A DNA stretch of 64,000 nt from NCBI GenBank assembly GCA_016787895.1, contig JAEUTN010000020.1, forward strand, positions 124,001-188,000, written 5' to 3'. A model generated the notes under the pieces. That model made no database searches, had not been told where the DNA came from, and saw only the letters and a list, made by a program, of their open reading frames with translations. A program made the translations under genes and the position numbers. Positions 1-8,619 of this stretch are shown one piece after another (position 1 is the stretch's first letter; every line of letters begins with the position of its first letter). The DNA is from Bacteroidia bacterium. GTDB taxonomy: Bacteria > Bacteroidota > Bacteroidia > B-17B0 > Aurantibacillaceae.

Positions 1-74
1 TCTCCATAAATGGGGATTAGCTCTTTTTTATAATACTCCTGCATGGCTTTCAGGCTATTGTCGGAAATGCGCAT
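1..74 (-). CDS. N-terminal fragment, possibly PrmC/HemK release-factor methyltransferase
   Basis: An ATG at position 74 on the minus strand opens 24 codons that run off the left edge. The visible protein begins MRISDNSLKAM and continues through QEYYKKELIPIYG. The pattern of an amphipathic start followed by a KEL.PIYGE stretch resembles the N-terminal helical domain of Bacteroidota PrmC, which methylates the Gln of the release-factor GGQ motif, but 24 residues are too few to be sure. It lies 3 bases after the stop of the S8 protease on the same strand, so the two are probably co-transcribed. Confidence 0.4.
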   Translation of the reverse strand, partial: MRISDNSLKAMQEYYKKELIPIYG

Positions 75-77
75 AAA

Positions 78-2195
78 TCAGTCCCTGATCAATTTATAGT
101 GATAATTCCCTGTAGCGTTGCTGAGTTGCAAAAGCAAAAGACCATGATAATCATTTAATAGAAACGACAGGTTGATTTCAGAGTTGGTTTCTTTAAGTAA
201 TTGTTCCATGAGTAAACCGCCTTTGGCATCATACAATCGGGCGAGGGTTTTTTCATTTGCATTTTTTAAACGCACCGTCAATGCATCCGAAAAAGGATTT
301 GGGAAGACCAAAGCAAAATCATTTTCTGTTTGTTCGGGTACTTCCAGCACAATGGGCTCATTGCATAACAATGTGGCTTTCCCGTCGAGTTTGCCAAAAC
401 CCCAGCGGGGGTGAGGAAGCGCTAACCCGGTATAATCATCCCGGTAAGCACAATTGCGAACCGCTGAAATGATTTCCCTGTTTGTGGCGTTGGGGTTTTT
501 CTGCAAATACAAAGCGGCCAATCCTGCCACAACCGGTGAAGCCGCTGAAGTGCCTCCTGACTGAATATGAAAACTACCCTGGGCTACTACTGTGGGGTTG
601 AATTGTAGGTAATAGTTTTGATAAAATAAACACATAGGAGCCGCCACGTTATTGCCTGTAGCGCTCACATCCGGTTTCTGCCGCAAATCGCGGGTAGGGC
701 CCGAGCTGCTTTCGGGAGAAAGGTCGCCGGCAATTTCTCCGGTATTTATGGTGCCGGTGATGCTCACAAAATTGCGCGTGTTCACGTAGTTGGCCACGGT
801 AAGTATTTCATCGCTGCACTGAAAACTGCTCACCATGTTCATGCTGGAATCGGGTTTTGCATAACGCGCAATGGCTGGATACTGCAAAGAGGAAGGCAGG
901 GGCGCATCAACAAAATCAAAGTTCCAGGCATCGTGCAGGCCCTGGCCCCGGGTTTCGATGGACCATAGCAAATTGCTGCTGTCGGCTTTTATAAGAAAAC
1001 TCAATTCATATACACCATAGGAATTAATGGACGCGGCACTTTCAACAATGCCAATTCGGTTGTTATTGATTTTGAGAGTGTCCTTACGAATGGTGTTGAG
1101 TGCGTAGTTGTATGTTTTAAAACCGATGTTACCCATATACGAATAATTGCCTCTGTTGGCGCCTATACTGAATTGCAATTGTTGGATCTGATTGAGATCC
1201 CCATAAAGTGTATGTTCAAGTTGTAAGTTGTTGCTTTTGATCCAGGTGAACACTGTATCCCCATTGTGTACCTGGGCTCTGGCATGAAATGGAATGTGTC
1301 CCGCGTTTCCGGCTGCAGCCACCATCACACGACCCGCTTGGTTGGCCATCATGGCATCAATGGTTTTGGCTTCCGCGTCGGTACCATCGTGACTGCCATA
1401 ATAATTTCCAAGACTTGCATTAATCACAAAAGGTTTATTTAAAAGTATGGCTTTACTCACAATGTAATGCACTGCATCGGCCACCGTAGGCCCGGGTCGG
1501 TTAAAATCAAGCGCAACAACCAGCAAATCGCATTTTGGGGCTATACCTTCAAAACGTCCGCTTGCCAAGCCATTACCCGAAGCAATACCTGCAACGCCGG
1601 TACCATGTCCATAGTATTGCTGATCGCTGTGCGTGCAAAGGTTTGCGTTTATTTCAGCTGAGCTCCATTGTTGTCCGTAATTGTAAGGTTGAGGCGTAGA
1701 GGGATTATTAGCAAGCCGTTGATCCCAAAGAAATCGGATACGGGTATTGCCAAGGGTGTCTTTAAAATCAGGATGAGAAAAATCGATGCCGGTATCAATG
1801 ATGCCCATGAGTACGCCGTTTCCATCATAAGCCTGAGACAGGGGAGCGGTCCACACTTTTACGCCTTGCACACGGTTGCGGTAATACAGGGTATCATTAA
1901 GCGGTGTTTTATGGGCGGGAATAAGTTCGGCTCTTTCAATAATGCCGTTGCGGATGAGTTCAGTAAGGGTTTGGGCTTTGCATTGTATGGAGGCCATTTG
2001 CCCCAGCCTGTATTTTAAGTGAACGGAGCTGTAATTCGACAAGTCTTCAACTTTACCCTGAACCAAAAGGTCCAACACTTCTTCAGTACCCATGCGTTTT
2101 TCGAGGGTGAACATCAAAGGCGTGTTGTACGGACTGGTTTGAGGAAAGACAAAGCCCGGTAAAACATACAGGAACAAAAAAGCCAAGCGCCTCAT
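78..2195 (-). CDS. Secreted subtilisin-like (S8) serine protease with T9SS sorting domain
   Basis: This 705-residue protein has an N-terminal signal peptide (about residues 1-19), then a subtilase domain. The catalytic triad is visible: Asp134 in GIIDTGID, His197 in GHGTGVAGIA and Ser550 in GGTSAASP. The spacing between His and Ser is long because about 200 extra residues are inserted after AAAGNAGH (residue 300), probably a beta-rich insert of the kind found in many Bacteroidota subtilases. Residues about 627-705 form a type 9 secretion system C-terminal sorting domain (FPNPFSDALTV, then YDAKGG, then YHYKLIRD). The protein is therefore expected to be exported by Sec and secreted or anchored by T9SS. 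Its start is 50 bases from the divergent secreted protein on the right. The substrate cannot be told. Confidence 0.93.
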   Translation of the reverse strand: MRRLAFLFLYVLPGFVFPQTSPYNTPLMFTLEKRMGTEEVLDLLVQGKVEDLSNYSSVHLKYRLGQMASIQCKAQTLTELIRNGIIERAELIPAHKTPLNDTLYYRNRVQGVKVWTAPLSQAYDGNGVLMGIIDTGIDFSHPDFKDTLGNTRIRFLWDQRLANNPSTPQPYNYGQQWSSAEINANLCTHSDQQYYGHGTGVAGIASGNGLASGRFEGIAPKCDLLVVALDFNRPGPTVADAVHYIVSKAILLNKPFVINASLGNYYGSHDGTDAEAKTIDAMMANQAGRVMVAAAGNAGHIPFHARAQVHNGDTVFTWIKSNNLQLEHTLYGDLNQIQQLQFSIGANRGNYSYMGNIGFKTYNYALNTIRKDTLKINNNRIGIVESAASINSYGVYELSFLIKADSSNLLWSIETRGQGLHDAWNFDFVDAPLPSSLQYPAIARYAKPDSSMNMVSSFQCSDEILTVANYVNTRNFVSITGTINTGEIAGDLSPESSSGPTRDLRQKPDVSATGNNVAAPMCLFYQNYYLQFNPTVVAQGSFHIQSGGTSAASPVVAGLAALYLQKNPNATNREIISAVRNCAYRDDYTGLALPHPRWGFGKLDGKATLLCNEPIVLEVPEQTENDFALVFPNPFSDALTVRLKNANEKTLARLYDAKGGLLMEQLLKETNSEINLSFLLNDYHGLLLLQLSNATGNYHYKLIRD

Positions 2196-2245
2196 TTAAG
2201 ATAATTTAATGCCTAAATTAATGAAAAAGCCCGAGATTTGTGGAT

Positions 2246-2893
2246 ATGCGGGCGCTTCATACACTGTTGATTTGTTTTAATTGGATTATTTTTTCAGTAA
2301 ATGCACAAAACGACAGTAGTCTTTATCAGGTGGGCATGCCACTAAACGATGGGGTTTACCTCACTTATTGGGATTTCAGACACAATAACCCTGTTCTTAA
2401 GGAAAACATTGAATTCGGAAAAAATAAAGAGCAATTGGATTATGTTGGTAAAGCACTTGAACAGGAAAAGCTGAACTACAAACTCAATGGAAACACACTC
2501 AGCATCAACAGTAAGGAGGTTTGGGGTTATGTGCAAAACGGCACCTTTTATGTGAATTACCAGAGTAAATTTTACCGTATTCCGGTTTTTGGAGCCATCT
2601 CATTTTTAGTAGCCATGGTGGAAGTGAAACAAAGTGGTTTTTACGATCCCCGCTTTGGGGGTTATACCGGTGGAATGGTTACTACTGAGCAAAGAGAGTT
2701 TGTGATGAATTTTTACGAAGGCAAACTCAGTGAGTTAAGGCAGGATGAGGTTGAATTGCTTTTAAGTCGCGATAAGGCCCTGTATGAGGAATTTTCAAAA
2801 CTGAGCAACAGAAAACAAAAAGAACAACTTTACCGCTACATCCGCCGGTACAATCAAAATAACCCGGTATATTTTTTAAAGCCAAAAGAATAA
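2246..2893 (+). CDS. Secreted protein of unknown function
   Basis: I do not recognise this family. The ATG at 2246 gives 215 residues beginning with a clear signal peptide (MRALHTLLICFNWIIFSVNAQ); a GTG two codons upstream would add only Met-Asp. The mature part is mixed alpha/beta, with a probable beta-rich first half containing YQVGMPLNDGVYLTYWDF and a charged, helical second half (residues about 150-215) rich in Glu, Lys and Arg, ending YFLKPKE. There are no cysteines in the mature protein and no membrane segment beyond the signal, apart from a short hydrophobic stretch near residue 115 (FGAISFLVAMVEV). It is divergent from the S8 protease and stands alone, with no linked gene that hints at a role. 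Confidence 0.75.
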   Translation: MRALHTLLICFNWIIFSVNAQNDSSLYQVGMPLNDGVYLTYWDFRHNNPVLKENIEFGKNKEQLDYVGKALEQEKLNYKLNGNTLSINSKEVWGYVQNGTFYVNYQSKFYRIPVFGAISFLVAMVEVKQSGFYDPRFGGYTGGMVTTEQREFVMNFYEGKLSELRQDEVELLLSRDKALYEEFSKLSNRKQKEQLYRYIRRYNQNNPVYFLKPKE

Positions 2894-3046
2894 AGCGAAT
2901 AATTTGCCCTTTTTACTTCCAGGTATATAAACTAAAGATTAATGAATTGGAGCTTGTAAATGAGTGGAGTGGGCAATCCGCTGAATTTGGCAAGAATTGG
3001 CAGGAATTGCAGCATTTATCAATGCTTTAACAATAATTTAACAGTA

Positions 3047-3054
3047 TAAATTTG
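3047..3054 (+). promoter_or_regulatory. Probable -7 promoter element of phaE
   Basis: TAAATTTG matches the Bacteroidota -7 consensus TAnnTTTG and lies about 120 bases before the phaE start. No clear TTG at -33 was found, so the match is partial. The 280-base gap holding it otherwise contains nothing recognisable. It implies an untranslated leader of about 110 bases. Confidence 0.45.
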
Positions 3055-3173
3055 CAGGTATGACCATTAAATACCGATATTTGCGGCAGTAAATCTAGTG
3101 TTAGTGTAAATTATTGAAAATCAAAAAGATACAACTAACAGGTTGATTAACAAATATTTAACATTAAGATAAA

Positions 3174-4538
3174 ATGAAAACAACAAACCCTGTCATCGAC
3201 ACTTTGGTAGAAAACCAAACTCAATTCATGAACAATTGGATGGACTCTGCTAAAAAAATGCAGGCCGCCTTCACCAGCGGAAACATCACCAGCGAAGGTC
3301 AAAGCCTTTACAAGGAATATTTCGACAAACAAACCGAATTATTCAAAAATTTCCAGAAACAATCTACCGGTATGTTTGATACTCAGGAGAACAATCCTCA
3401 GGAGTTTTTCAAAAACTGGTTCAACCAACAAGCCAAAGTAGCCAAACAAATGGCTGACTTTAACCAGAGCATCAACAACAGCTTCCAGAATTTTGGAATG
3501 CCTGCTCAGGATTACATGGCCAACTTTAACCAGGCCAACACTGCTTTTACTAACATCTACAATGCCTGGATGAACACTTTGAACTCTACTTACGACACCA
3601 TGAGCCGCCAAATGAACAACACCTTTAACAAAGATGTGTTCAGCAACTTTATGCAAGGCAATCAGGTGTACAACAAAATGATTGAAATTTTCCAACCCAT
3701 GATGGACGCCATGCAAAAGGGTCAGTTCAATATGGATACCTTCAAAAATTTCTACAACGCTGATCAAATCAGCCACCTAACCAAACAAATGTTTGGCGGA
3801 ATGATGATGAACGAATCGTCTATTAAAGAGGTGTATGATAACAGCATCAAACAATTGCATACCTTTTTCGCAAGCCAAAATAACCTTAGCAAAGAGTACT
3901 ACGCGCAAATGCAAAACATCAGCAACAATTTCCCGAATCTCTTCGGAAACAGCGCTGCTGCTAATCTTCGTGATCTTTATGGCCACATGAGCAACGTGTT
4001 TGGCAAAACCTTCGAGCCATTGATGAAAGTGGTGAACCCGGGTAAGGAAAAAGAAAACATGGAAGAAGTTATCGCTTTAATGGACCGTATCGCTGAATAC
4101 ACCATCAAACAAGCTGAAATGCATTCTTTCCTTTCAAACACCACCAAAGCAAGTTTGGAAAAAGTTGCGGAGCAATTCGCAGCAAAATATGGTAAGATCA
4201 CTAACATGACCGAAGTACCAAGTGCCCAGGAAATGTTCAGCGAGTGGGTAAAAGTAAACGAACAATTGTTTACTGAATTATTCGCTAGTGAAGAATTCAG
4301 CAAAGTAAAAGCGGAAGCCATCAACCTTAGCCTTGATGTGAAAAAACAATTCGAAAAACAATTTGAGAACAACTTCGGTCATTTTCCGGTAGTTTTCAAA
4401 AGCGAAGTAGAAGAACTTCACAAAACCATTTATGATCTTAAAAAACAAGTGAAAGAGCTTTCCTCTAAATTGAACGGACAGGCCGTATCTTCACTTGAAT
4501 TGACTGAAGAAGGCGTTTCAAAAAGCCGCAAGAAGTAA
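3174..4538 (+). CDS. phaE: PHA synthase subunit PhaE (class III), phasin-like
   Basis: This 454-residue protein is rich in Asn, Gln, Phe and Met, has no signal peptide and is predicted largely helical, as expected for the regulatory PhaE subunit of class III polyhydroxyalkanoate synthases. The N-terminus (WMDSAKKMQAAFTSG and repeated NxFxxFNQ-like segments) resembles phasins, and residues about 415-440 (FKSEVEELHKTIYDLKKQVK) resemble the conserved C-terminal coiled coil of PhaE. It is longer than typical PhaE (about 360). The PhaC partner lies 2 kb downstream, which supports the call. PhaE is known to form a complex with PhaC on the PHA granule surface. A terminator follows, so it may be transcribed alone. 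A phasin-only role is the alternative. Confidence 0.8.
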   Translation: MKTTNPVIDTLVENQTQFMNNWMDSAKKMQAAFTSGNITSEGQSLYKEYFDKQTELFKNFQKQSTGMFDTQENNPQEFFKNWFNQQAKVAKQMADFNQSINNSFQNFGMPAQDYMANFNQANTAFTNIYNAWMNTLNSTYDTMSRQMNNTFNKDVFSNFMQGNQVYNKMIEIFQPMMDAMQKGQFNMDTFKNFYNADQISHLTKQMFGGMMMNESSIKEVYDNSIKQLHTFFASQNNLSKEYYAQMQNISNNFPNLFGNSAAANLRDLYGHMSNVFGKTFEPLMKVVNPGKEKENMEEVIALMDRIAEYTIKQAEMHSFLSNTTKASLEKVAEQFAAKYGKITNMTEVPSAQEMFSEWVKVNEQLFTELFASEEFSKVKAEAINLSLDVKKQFEKQFENNFGHFPVVFKSEVEELHKTIYDLKKQVKELSSKLNGQAVSSLELTEEGVSKSRKK

Positions 4539-4559
4539 TTTATAGTTTTCAATAAAAGA

Positions 4560-4589
4560 GGCCGTGTGTATATGCATACGGCCTTTTTT
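4560..4589 (+). terminator. Rho-independent terminator after phaE
   Basis: A hairpin begins GGCCGTGTGTA and closes TGCATACGGCC (11 pairs with two G-T wobbles) around a 2-base loop, followed by six T residues. It sits 21 bases after the phaE stop. Confidence 0.85.
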
Positions 4590-4639
4590 GTTTATTTTGT
4601 TTCGGTAAGGGGAAAGTTCTTTCCCTCAAACGAAACAAA

Positions 4640-6454
4640 GTGCATAGCAAACTCACATACCGGTTTCTGTTTTTGGGATTTTTGTGTTCCATCCTTTTTT
4701 CTTTTTTTATTATTCGTCCGCTTAATTCCCCCTGGCACCGTTTTATTGCCGGTGATGGTTTGGGTTATTACGCGTATTTGCCAGCCGCATTCATTTATCA
4801 TGACAAACAATACCATTACGAATGGTTCAATACCGCGGTGGAGAAGCACTATCAGGGCATTGGCAGTGCAAGCGCGGATGAACATTTTCTGGTAAAGTAC
4901 AAGGATAAAAAAATCAATAAATATTACCCGGGTCTGTCTTTGCTTTGGTTGCCCTTTTTTGCTTTGGCTCACGCCTGCGCCCTGGTGTTTCAGTTTCCTG
5001 CAAATGGATTTTCACTACCCTACCAATGGGGCATGGCTTGTGCATCCTTGTTCTACCTTTTCCTGGGTTTGTTCTATCTGAGGAAATTTATTTTCAGGTT
5101 CAGTGGTAAAGCCTGGATCGCCCTGGCTGTTCCGGTACTGTTGTTTTACGGCACCCCTCTTTTCGATTTCGCCATAAACCTGAATGCTTTATCTCATGTG
5201 TATTCGTTTTGTATAATCACGGCATTTGCCTATTACGCTTTTAGGTTTTTAAATGAGGAAGAAAACAGCCTGTATCATTTTTGTTTAAGCCTGTTCTTAT
5301 TGGCGGTTCTGGTTTCCATTCGTCCGCTGAATGTTTTAGTGCTGATGGTTTTACCGGCATTTATTTTTCACAAAAGCAAAATAAAATGGAACGTTTTCTT
5401 GAAACCGGGTCCCGTGCATCTCCTGCTCCTGGTATTAACATTGGGGGTTGTGCTGCGGCAATTCTATATTTTAAAAAGTGCCACTGGAGAAATATTTCCC
5501 AACACTTATAGCGGGGAGCCCTTTTATTTTTTACATCCCCAACTTCTTAAAGCAGCATTCGGGTTCCAATACGGTATGTTTTTGTATGCTCCATTGCTCC
5601 TATTGTCATTGGCCGGTGTTGGGTTCTATCCGGGAAAAATAAAACGCTGGATTTTGCCCGGATTTTTTCTCATGATGTTCTATATCTACGCATCCTGGTG
5701 GTTTTGGCCCATTACCAACAGGGCCTTAATTGATTTTTATTTTATTCCTGCCATACTTTTAAGCGTTCTTCTTTTGAGTTTATCGGCCAACCGCATGCAC
5801 AGAACTTTGGTGTTACTTGTATTTTTTTTATGTGTTGTTTATTACCAACTCAAACAATTGCAGTTCCGGAGAGGGGTATTGGATGCCAATTACACCCATG
5901 CTCAACTTTACCTGAAGCATTTTTTCAAAACACATAAAAGTCAGCAATTCGCTGTGCCTCCTTATTCCATTGTTCAACAACAGGTTTTTGAACAGGGATT
6001 TGAAGAGGCCTCCTATGAAGGGCCAAGACTTGGGGAGCCGGTTTACAAAGGAAACTTTAGTACGGTGCTGGATGATAAAAATGAGTACACCCGCGAATTT
6101 GGCGGTGCGCTTCCGGACTTCTTTTTTGAAAAGGGTCTTGCGAAAATCCGATTTTCGGTTTTTGTCCTTGTCGATGAAAGCGTTCCGGAGTTCCAGGTGT
6201 ACATGAATTTTTATACTAAAAACAAGACCCAGGCCCTTTCCATTCCATTCTATGTGAAGCAAGACGTATTAATAAATGGCCAATGGACTGAACTGCAGTT
6301 TGGACATGAATTTACCGCCGAAGAATTGACTTTGTTGAAGGATACCAAAGTAGCTGTTTACCTCTGGAACAACACCAGAAAAGGCAGGCTGTTTGTTGAT
6401 GAGGCAAATGTTGAACTATTTCTTTGTGACAGAAGCGCTGAAATCGTCCCCTGA
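4640..6454 (+). CDS. Polytopic membrane protein, glycosyltransferase GT-C-like topology
   Basis: I recognise no exact family. The 604-residue protein starts at a GTG, the first in-frame start after the phaE terminator. It has about 11-12 membrane segments in residues 8-420 and a soluble, probably periplasmic, C-terminal domain (about 430-604). The first loop carries HRFIAGDGLGYYAYLPA, an acidic, aromatic loop after helix 1 in the manner of GT-C enzymes that use lipid-linked sugars; the catalytic Asp would be Asp39 by analogy, but this is inference. The C-terminal domain looks beta-rich (FSVFVLVDESVPEFQVYM). It lies between phaE and phaC on the same strand, yet nothing in it points to PHA. Confidence 0.7.
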   Translation: MHSKLTYRFLFLGFLCSILFSFFIIRPLNSPWHRFIAGDGLGYYAYLPAAFIYHDKQYHYEWFNTAVEKHYQGIGSASADEHFLVKYKDKKINKYYPGLSLLWLPFFALAHACALVFQFPANGFSLPYQWGMACASLFYLFLGLFYLRKFIFRFSGKAWIALAVPVLLFYGTPLFDFAINLNALSHVYSFCIITAFAYYAFRFLNEEENSLYHFCLSLFLLAVLVSIRPLNVLVLMVLPAFIFHKSKIKWNVFLKPGPVHLLLLVLTLGVVLRQFYILKSATGEIFPNTYSGEPFYFLHPQLLKAAFGFQYGMFLYAPLLLLSLAGVGFYPGKIKRWILPGFFLMMFYIYASWWFWPITNRALIDFYFIPAILLSVLLLSLSANRMHRTLVLLVFFLCVVYYQLKQLQFRRGVLDANYTHAQLYLKHFFKTHKSQQFAVPPYSIVQQQVFEQGFEEASYEGPRLGEPVYKGNFSTVLDDKNEYTREFGGALPDFFFEKGLAKIRFSVFVLVDESVPEFQVYMNFYTKNKTQALSIPFYVKQDVLINGQWTELQFGHEFTAEELTLLKDTKVAVYLWNNTRKGRLFVDEANVELFLCDRSAEIVP

Positions 6455-6479
6455 GGCCCTCTGGAAGGGGAATTAATTG

Positions 6480-6487
6480 TATTTTTG
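6480..6487 (+). promoter_or_regulatory. Probable -7 promoter element of phaC
   Basis: TATTTTTG fits TAnnTTTG exactly and lies 16 bases before the ATG at 6503. It overlaps a TTG that could otherwise be read as an upstream start, so I chose the ATG. The transcript would have a very short leader of about 8-10 bases. Confidence 0.5.
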
Positions 6488-6502
6488 TTTAAAATTCAGA
6501 AC

Positions 6503-7549
6503 ATGGAAAAACTGGTACAGGAATTTACAAACATGGGTACTAAACTCATGAAAGGTTTTGACACCTTAAGTAAAATCGAAGACGTGGATATTGCCACAAG
6601 TCCTAAAACAGCTGTTTACAAAGAGGATAAACTCACCTTGTACCGTTATGACAGAGAGACTGATGCCACTTACAAAACCCCGGTTTTGATTGTGTACGCT
6701 TTAGTGAACACCTATAAAATGCTGGATCTTCAGCCTGACCGTTCGTACATAAAAAATTTACTGGCCGCCGGATTGGATGTATACCTGATTGATTGGGGTT
6801 TTCCCGGAAAAGGCGACAGGTATTTGAGCCTGGATGATTATATCAACGGTTACATCAACAATTGTGTGGATGTGATTCGTAAGAAACACCGCCTTGAAAG
6901 CATCAACATGATGAGCATTTGTCAGGGAGGCACCATGAGTGTGATTTATGCTTCCCTCTATCCGAATAAAATTAAAAATCTGGTGACGCATGTTACTCCT
7001 GTTGATTTTAAAGGCAACGATGGATTATTGTTCCGTTGGAGCAAGGACATGGATTTTGATAAGCTTGTGGATGCCAACCACGGTTTGGTTCCCGGCGATT
7101 TCCTGAATCAAGGCTTCGACATGTTAAAACCAATGATGAAAGTTCAGAAACAACAAGCCCTTACCAATTCTCTGGACGATAAAGAAAAACTTTTGAATTT
7201 TCTTCGTATGGAGAAATGGATTTCAGAAAGTCCTGACCAGGCCGGGGAGTGTTTCCGTCAGTTCATGACCGACTTGTATCAAAAAAACAAACTCGTAAGC
7301 GGGGAACTGGAAGTGGGTGGAAAAAAAGTGAATTTAAAAAACCTCACCAGTCCGCTTTTAAACATTTATGCTACCGAAGATCATTTGGTTCCCCCTTCAG
7401 CCACTATTCCTTTGAACGACCTGGTGGGCAGTACGGATAAGGAATTATACAGTTTTAAAGGCGGCCACATTGGGGTGTTTGTTGGCGGAAAGTCACAAAA
7501 GGAGCTGGCGCCGGCGGTTACAGCCTGGCTCAAGAAAAGAGACAATTGA
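6503..7549 (+). CDS. phaC: Class III PHA synthase catalytic subunit PhaC
   Basis: The 348-residue alpha/beta hydrolase joins 3-hydroxyacyl-CoA units into polyhydroxyalkanoate. The catalytic residues are visible from the ATG start: Cys140 in the lipase-box-like SICQGG, Asp293 in YATEDHLVPP and His322 in FKGGHIGVF. Length (about 350) and the small N-terminus match class III enzymes, which need PhaE, rather than class I (about 590 residues). PhaE lies upstream, separated by a membrane-protein gene. No phaA or phaB gene for precursor supply is in the window. A strong terminator follows. Confidence 0.93.
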   Translation: MEKLVQEFTNMGTKLMKGFDTLSKIEDVDIATSPKTAVYKEDKLTLYRYDRETDATYKTPVLIVYALVNTYKMLDLQPDRSYIKNLLAAGLDVYLIDWGFPGKGDRYLSLDDYINGYINNCVDVIRKKHRLESINMMSICQGGTMSVIYASLYPNKIKNLVTHVTPVDFKGNDGLLFRWSKDMDFDKLVDANHGLVPGDFLNQGFDMLKPMMKVQKQQALTNSLDDKEKLLNFLRMEKWISESPDQAGECFRQFMTDLYQKNKLVSGELEVGGKKVNLKNLTSPLLNIYATEDHLVPPSATIPLNDLVGSTDKELYSFKGGHIGVFVGGKSQKELAPAVTAWLKKRDN

Positions 7550-7562
7550 GCATTAAAAAACC

Positions 7563-7593
7563 AAAAAGGTCTGTTGTAAACAGGCCTTTTTTT
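7563..7593 (+). terminator. Rho-independent terminator after phaC
   Basis: A 13-pair stem (AAAAAGGTCTGTT with AACAGGCCTTTTT, one G-T pair) with a 3-base loop ends in a T run, 14 bases beyond the phaC stop. Confidence 0.88.
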
Positions 7594-7683
7594 ATAAAAG
7601 GATTATTCATTTGACAGATTGCCTAACGCAGGTTTAAAGATTTCTTTAATTTCGCTGCATTATCACCATTTAATACTTTACGT

Positions 7684-8619
7684 ATGGCCCAGGATATTAA
7701 AGAAAAAACAGAAATAGAAGTTTTGTTTCAGTTTCTGAAACGCTACCGAATGCCCTTGATTCTGGTGTCTTTCACCTGCGCGGTTTTATCTGCATTGGTC
7801 AGCCTGATGATTCCAAAAGAATACGAGGCCACTGCCGTGGTTTTTCCTCCGGCCAGTTTATCGCTTGATCTGAGTACCGAAAATCCAAACTTCGGTTATG
7901 ACATCGAAGCCGACCGTTTATTGCAGATTCTTCAGTCCAAAGAAATAAGGGATTCTGTTATTCGCCGTTTTAATTTGGTGGAGTATTATGAAATCAACCC
8001 AAATTCACAGGACTGGCTTTCAAAAGCTGACAGGGCCTACCGGAGGGATCTGGAGTTTAAACGAAGCACCTTTATGTCGATTGTGATAACCTGCCAAACA
8101 AAAGATCCCGAGCTTTCCGCCAATATGGTGAATTACATTCTTGAAATGGCAAATAAGGTCAGGGAAAACATTTATAAACAAAACGTTAAACTGGCCTATA
8201 ACAAAATAATGGATGAATACAGGGTTGAAAAAGCGATTACCGATTCGCTGTATGCCATACTGCAAAAGCGGTTCTCAGATGAAGGAATTTCAGGCTTGTT
8301 ACTATTGGCTCCCAATGCTCAGTTGAATTTTGATCTTCAGCAAATGACCGGAAAAAAGACAGAGGCGGGCCTTACCAGTTTGTTGGGTGCCGAGATACTT
8401 AAATACCGTTTTCATTTCGATCGCCAGAACGAATACGAGATGCGCGCCAAACGTATTGGAAAGATGCTCGAATACCCGGTTTCTCAAATTCACATTTTAG
8501 ATGCGGCTGAACCCAACTACCGTAAAACCTATCCTATGGTGACACTCAATGTTCTTATTTCCTTTGTGCTTGGGTTTTTATTCACCAGTTTTTATTTTAT
8601 CATCAAACCCCGAGTTTGA
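7684..8619 (+). CDS. Wzz-family polysaccharide chain-length / co-polymerase protein
   Basis: The 311-residue protein has the Wzz architecture: a cytoplasmic N-terminus, transmembrane helix 1 (about residues 23-45, LILVSFTCAVLSALVSLMIP), a periplasmic helical region (46-280) beginning with the typical YEATAVVFPP, and transmembrane helix 2 (about 285-305) preceded by the Pro-rich AAEPNYRKTYP motif. Proteins of this family set the length of O-antigen or exopolysaccharide. It abuts the O-antigen ligase/polymerase-like gene (stop TGA followed directly by GTG), which supports a surface-polysaccharide role. The tyrosine-kinase domain of Wzc proteins is absent. Confidence 0.85.
   Translation: MAQDIKEKTEIEVLFQFLKRYRMPLILVSFTCAVLSALVSLMIPKEYEATAVVFPPASLSLDLSTENPNFGYDIEADRLLQILQSKEIRDSVIRRFNLVEYYEINPNSQDWLSKADRAYRRDLEFKRSTFMSIVITCQTKDPELSANMVNYILEMANKVRENIYKQNVKLAYNKIMDEYRVEKAITDSLYAILQKRFSDEGISGLLLLAPNAQLNFDLQQMTGKKTEAGLTSLLGAEILKYRFHFDRQNEYEMRAKRIGKMLEYPVSQIHILDAAEPNYRKTYPMVTLNVLISFVLGFLFTSFYFIIKPRV

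Noticed and set aside
3339-3776. Minus-strand open frame of 145 codons opposite phaE
   Set aside because: It is His- and Val-rich as expected from the reverse of Asn/Met-rich phaE codons, with no start context.
4592-4972. Minus-strand open frame of 126 codons opposite the GT-C-like gene
   Set aside because: It is rich in rare combinations and basic residues and lies wholly opposite a hydrophobic coding region and a terminator; treated as a shadow.
7611-7654. TTG and TAATTTCG as a promoter for the Wzz-like gene
   Set aside because: The -7 element has one mismatch and no TTG lies at a proper distance, so it was not listed.
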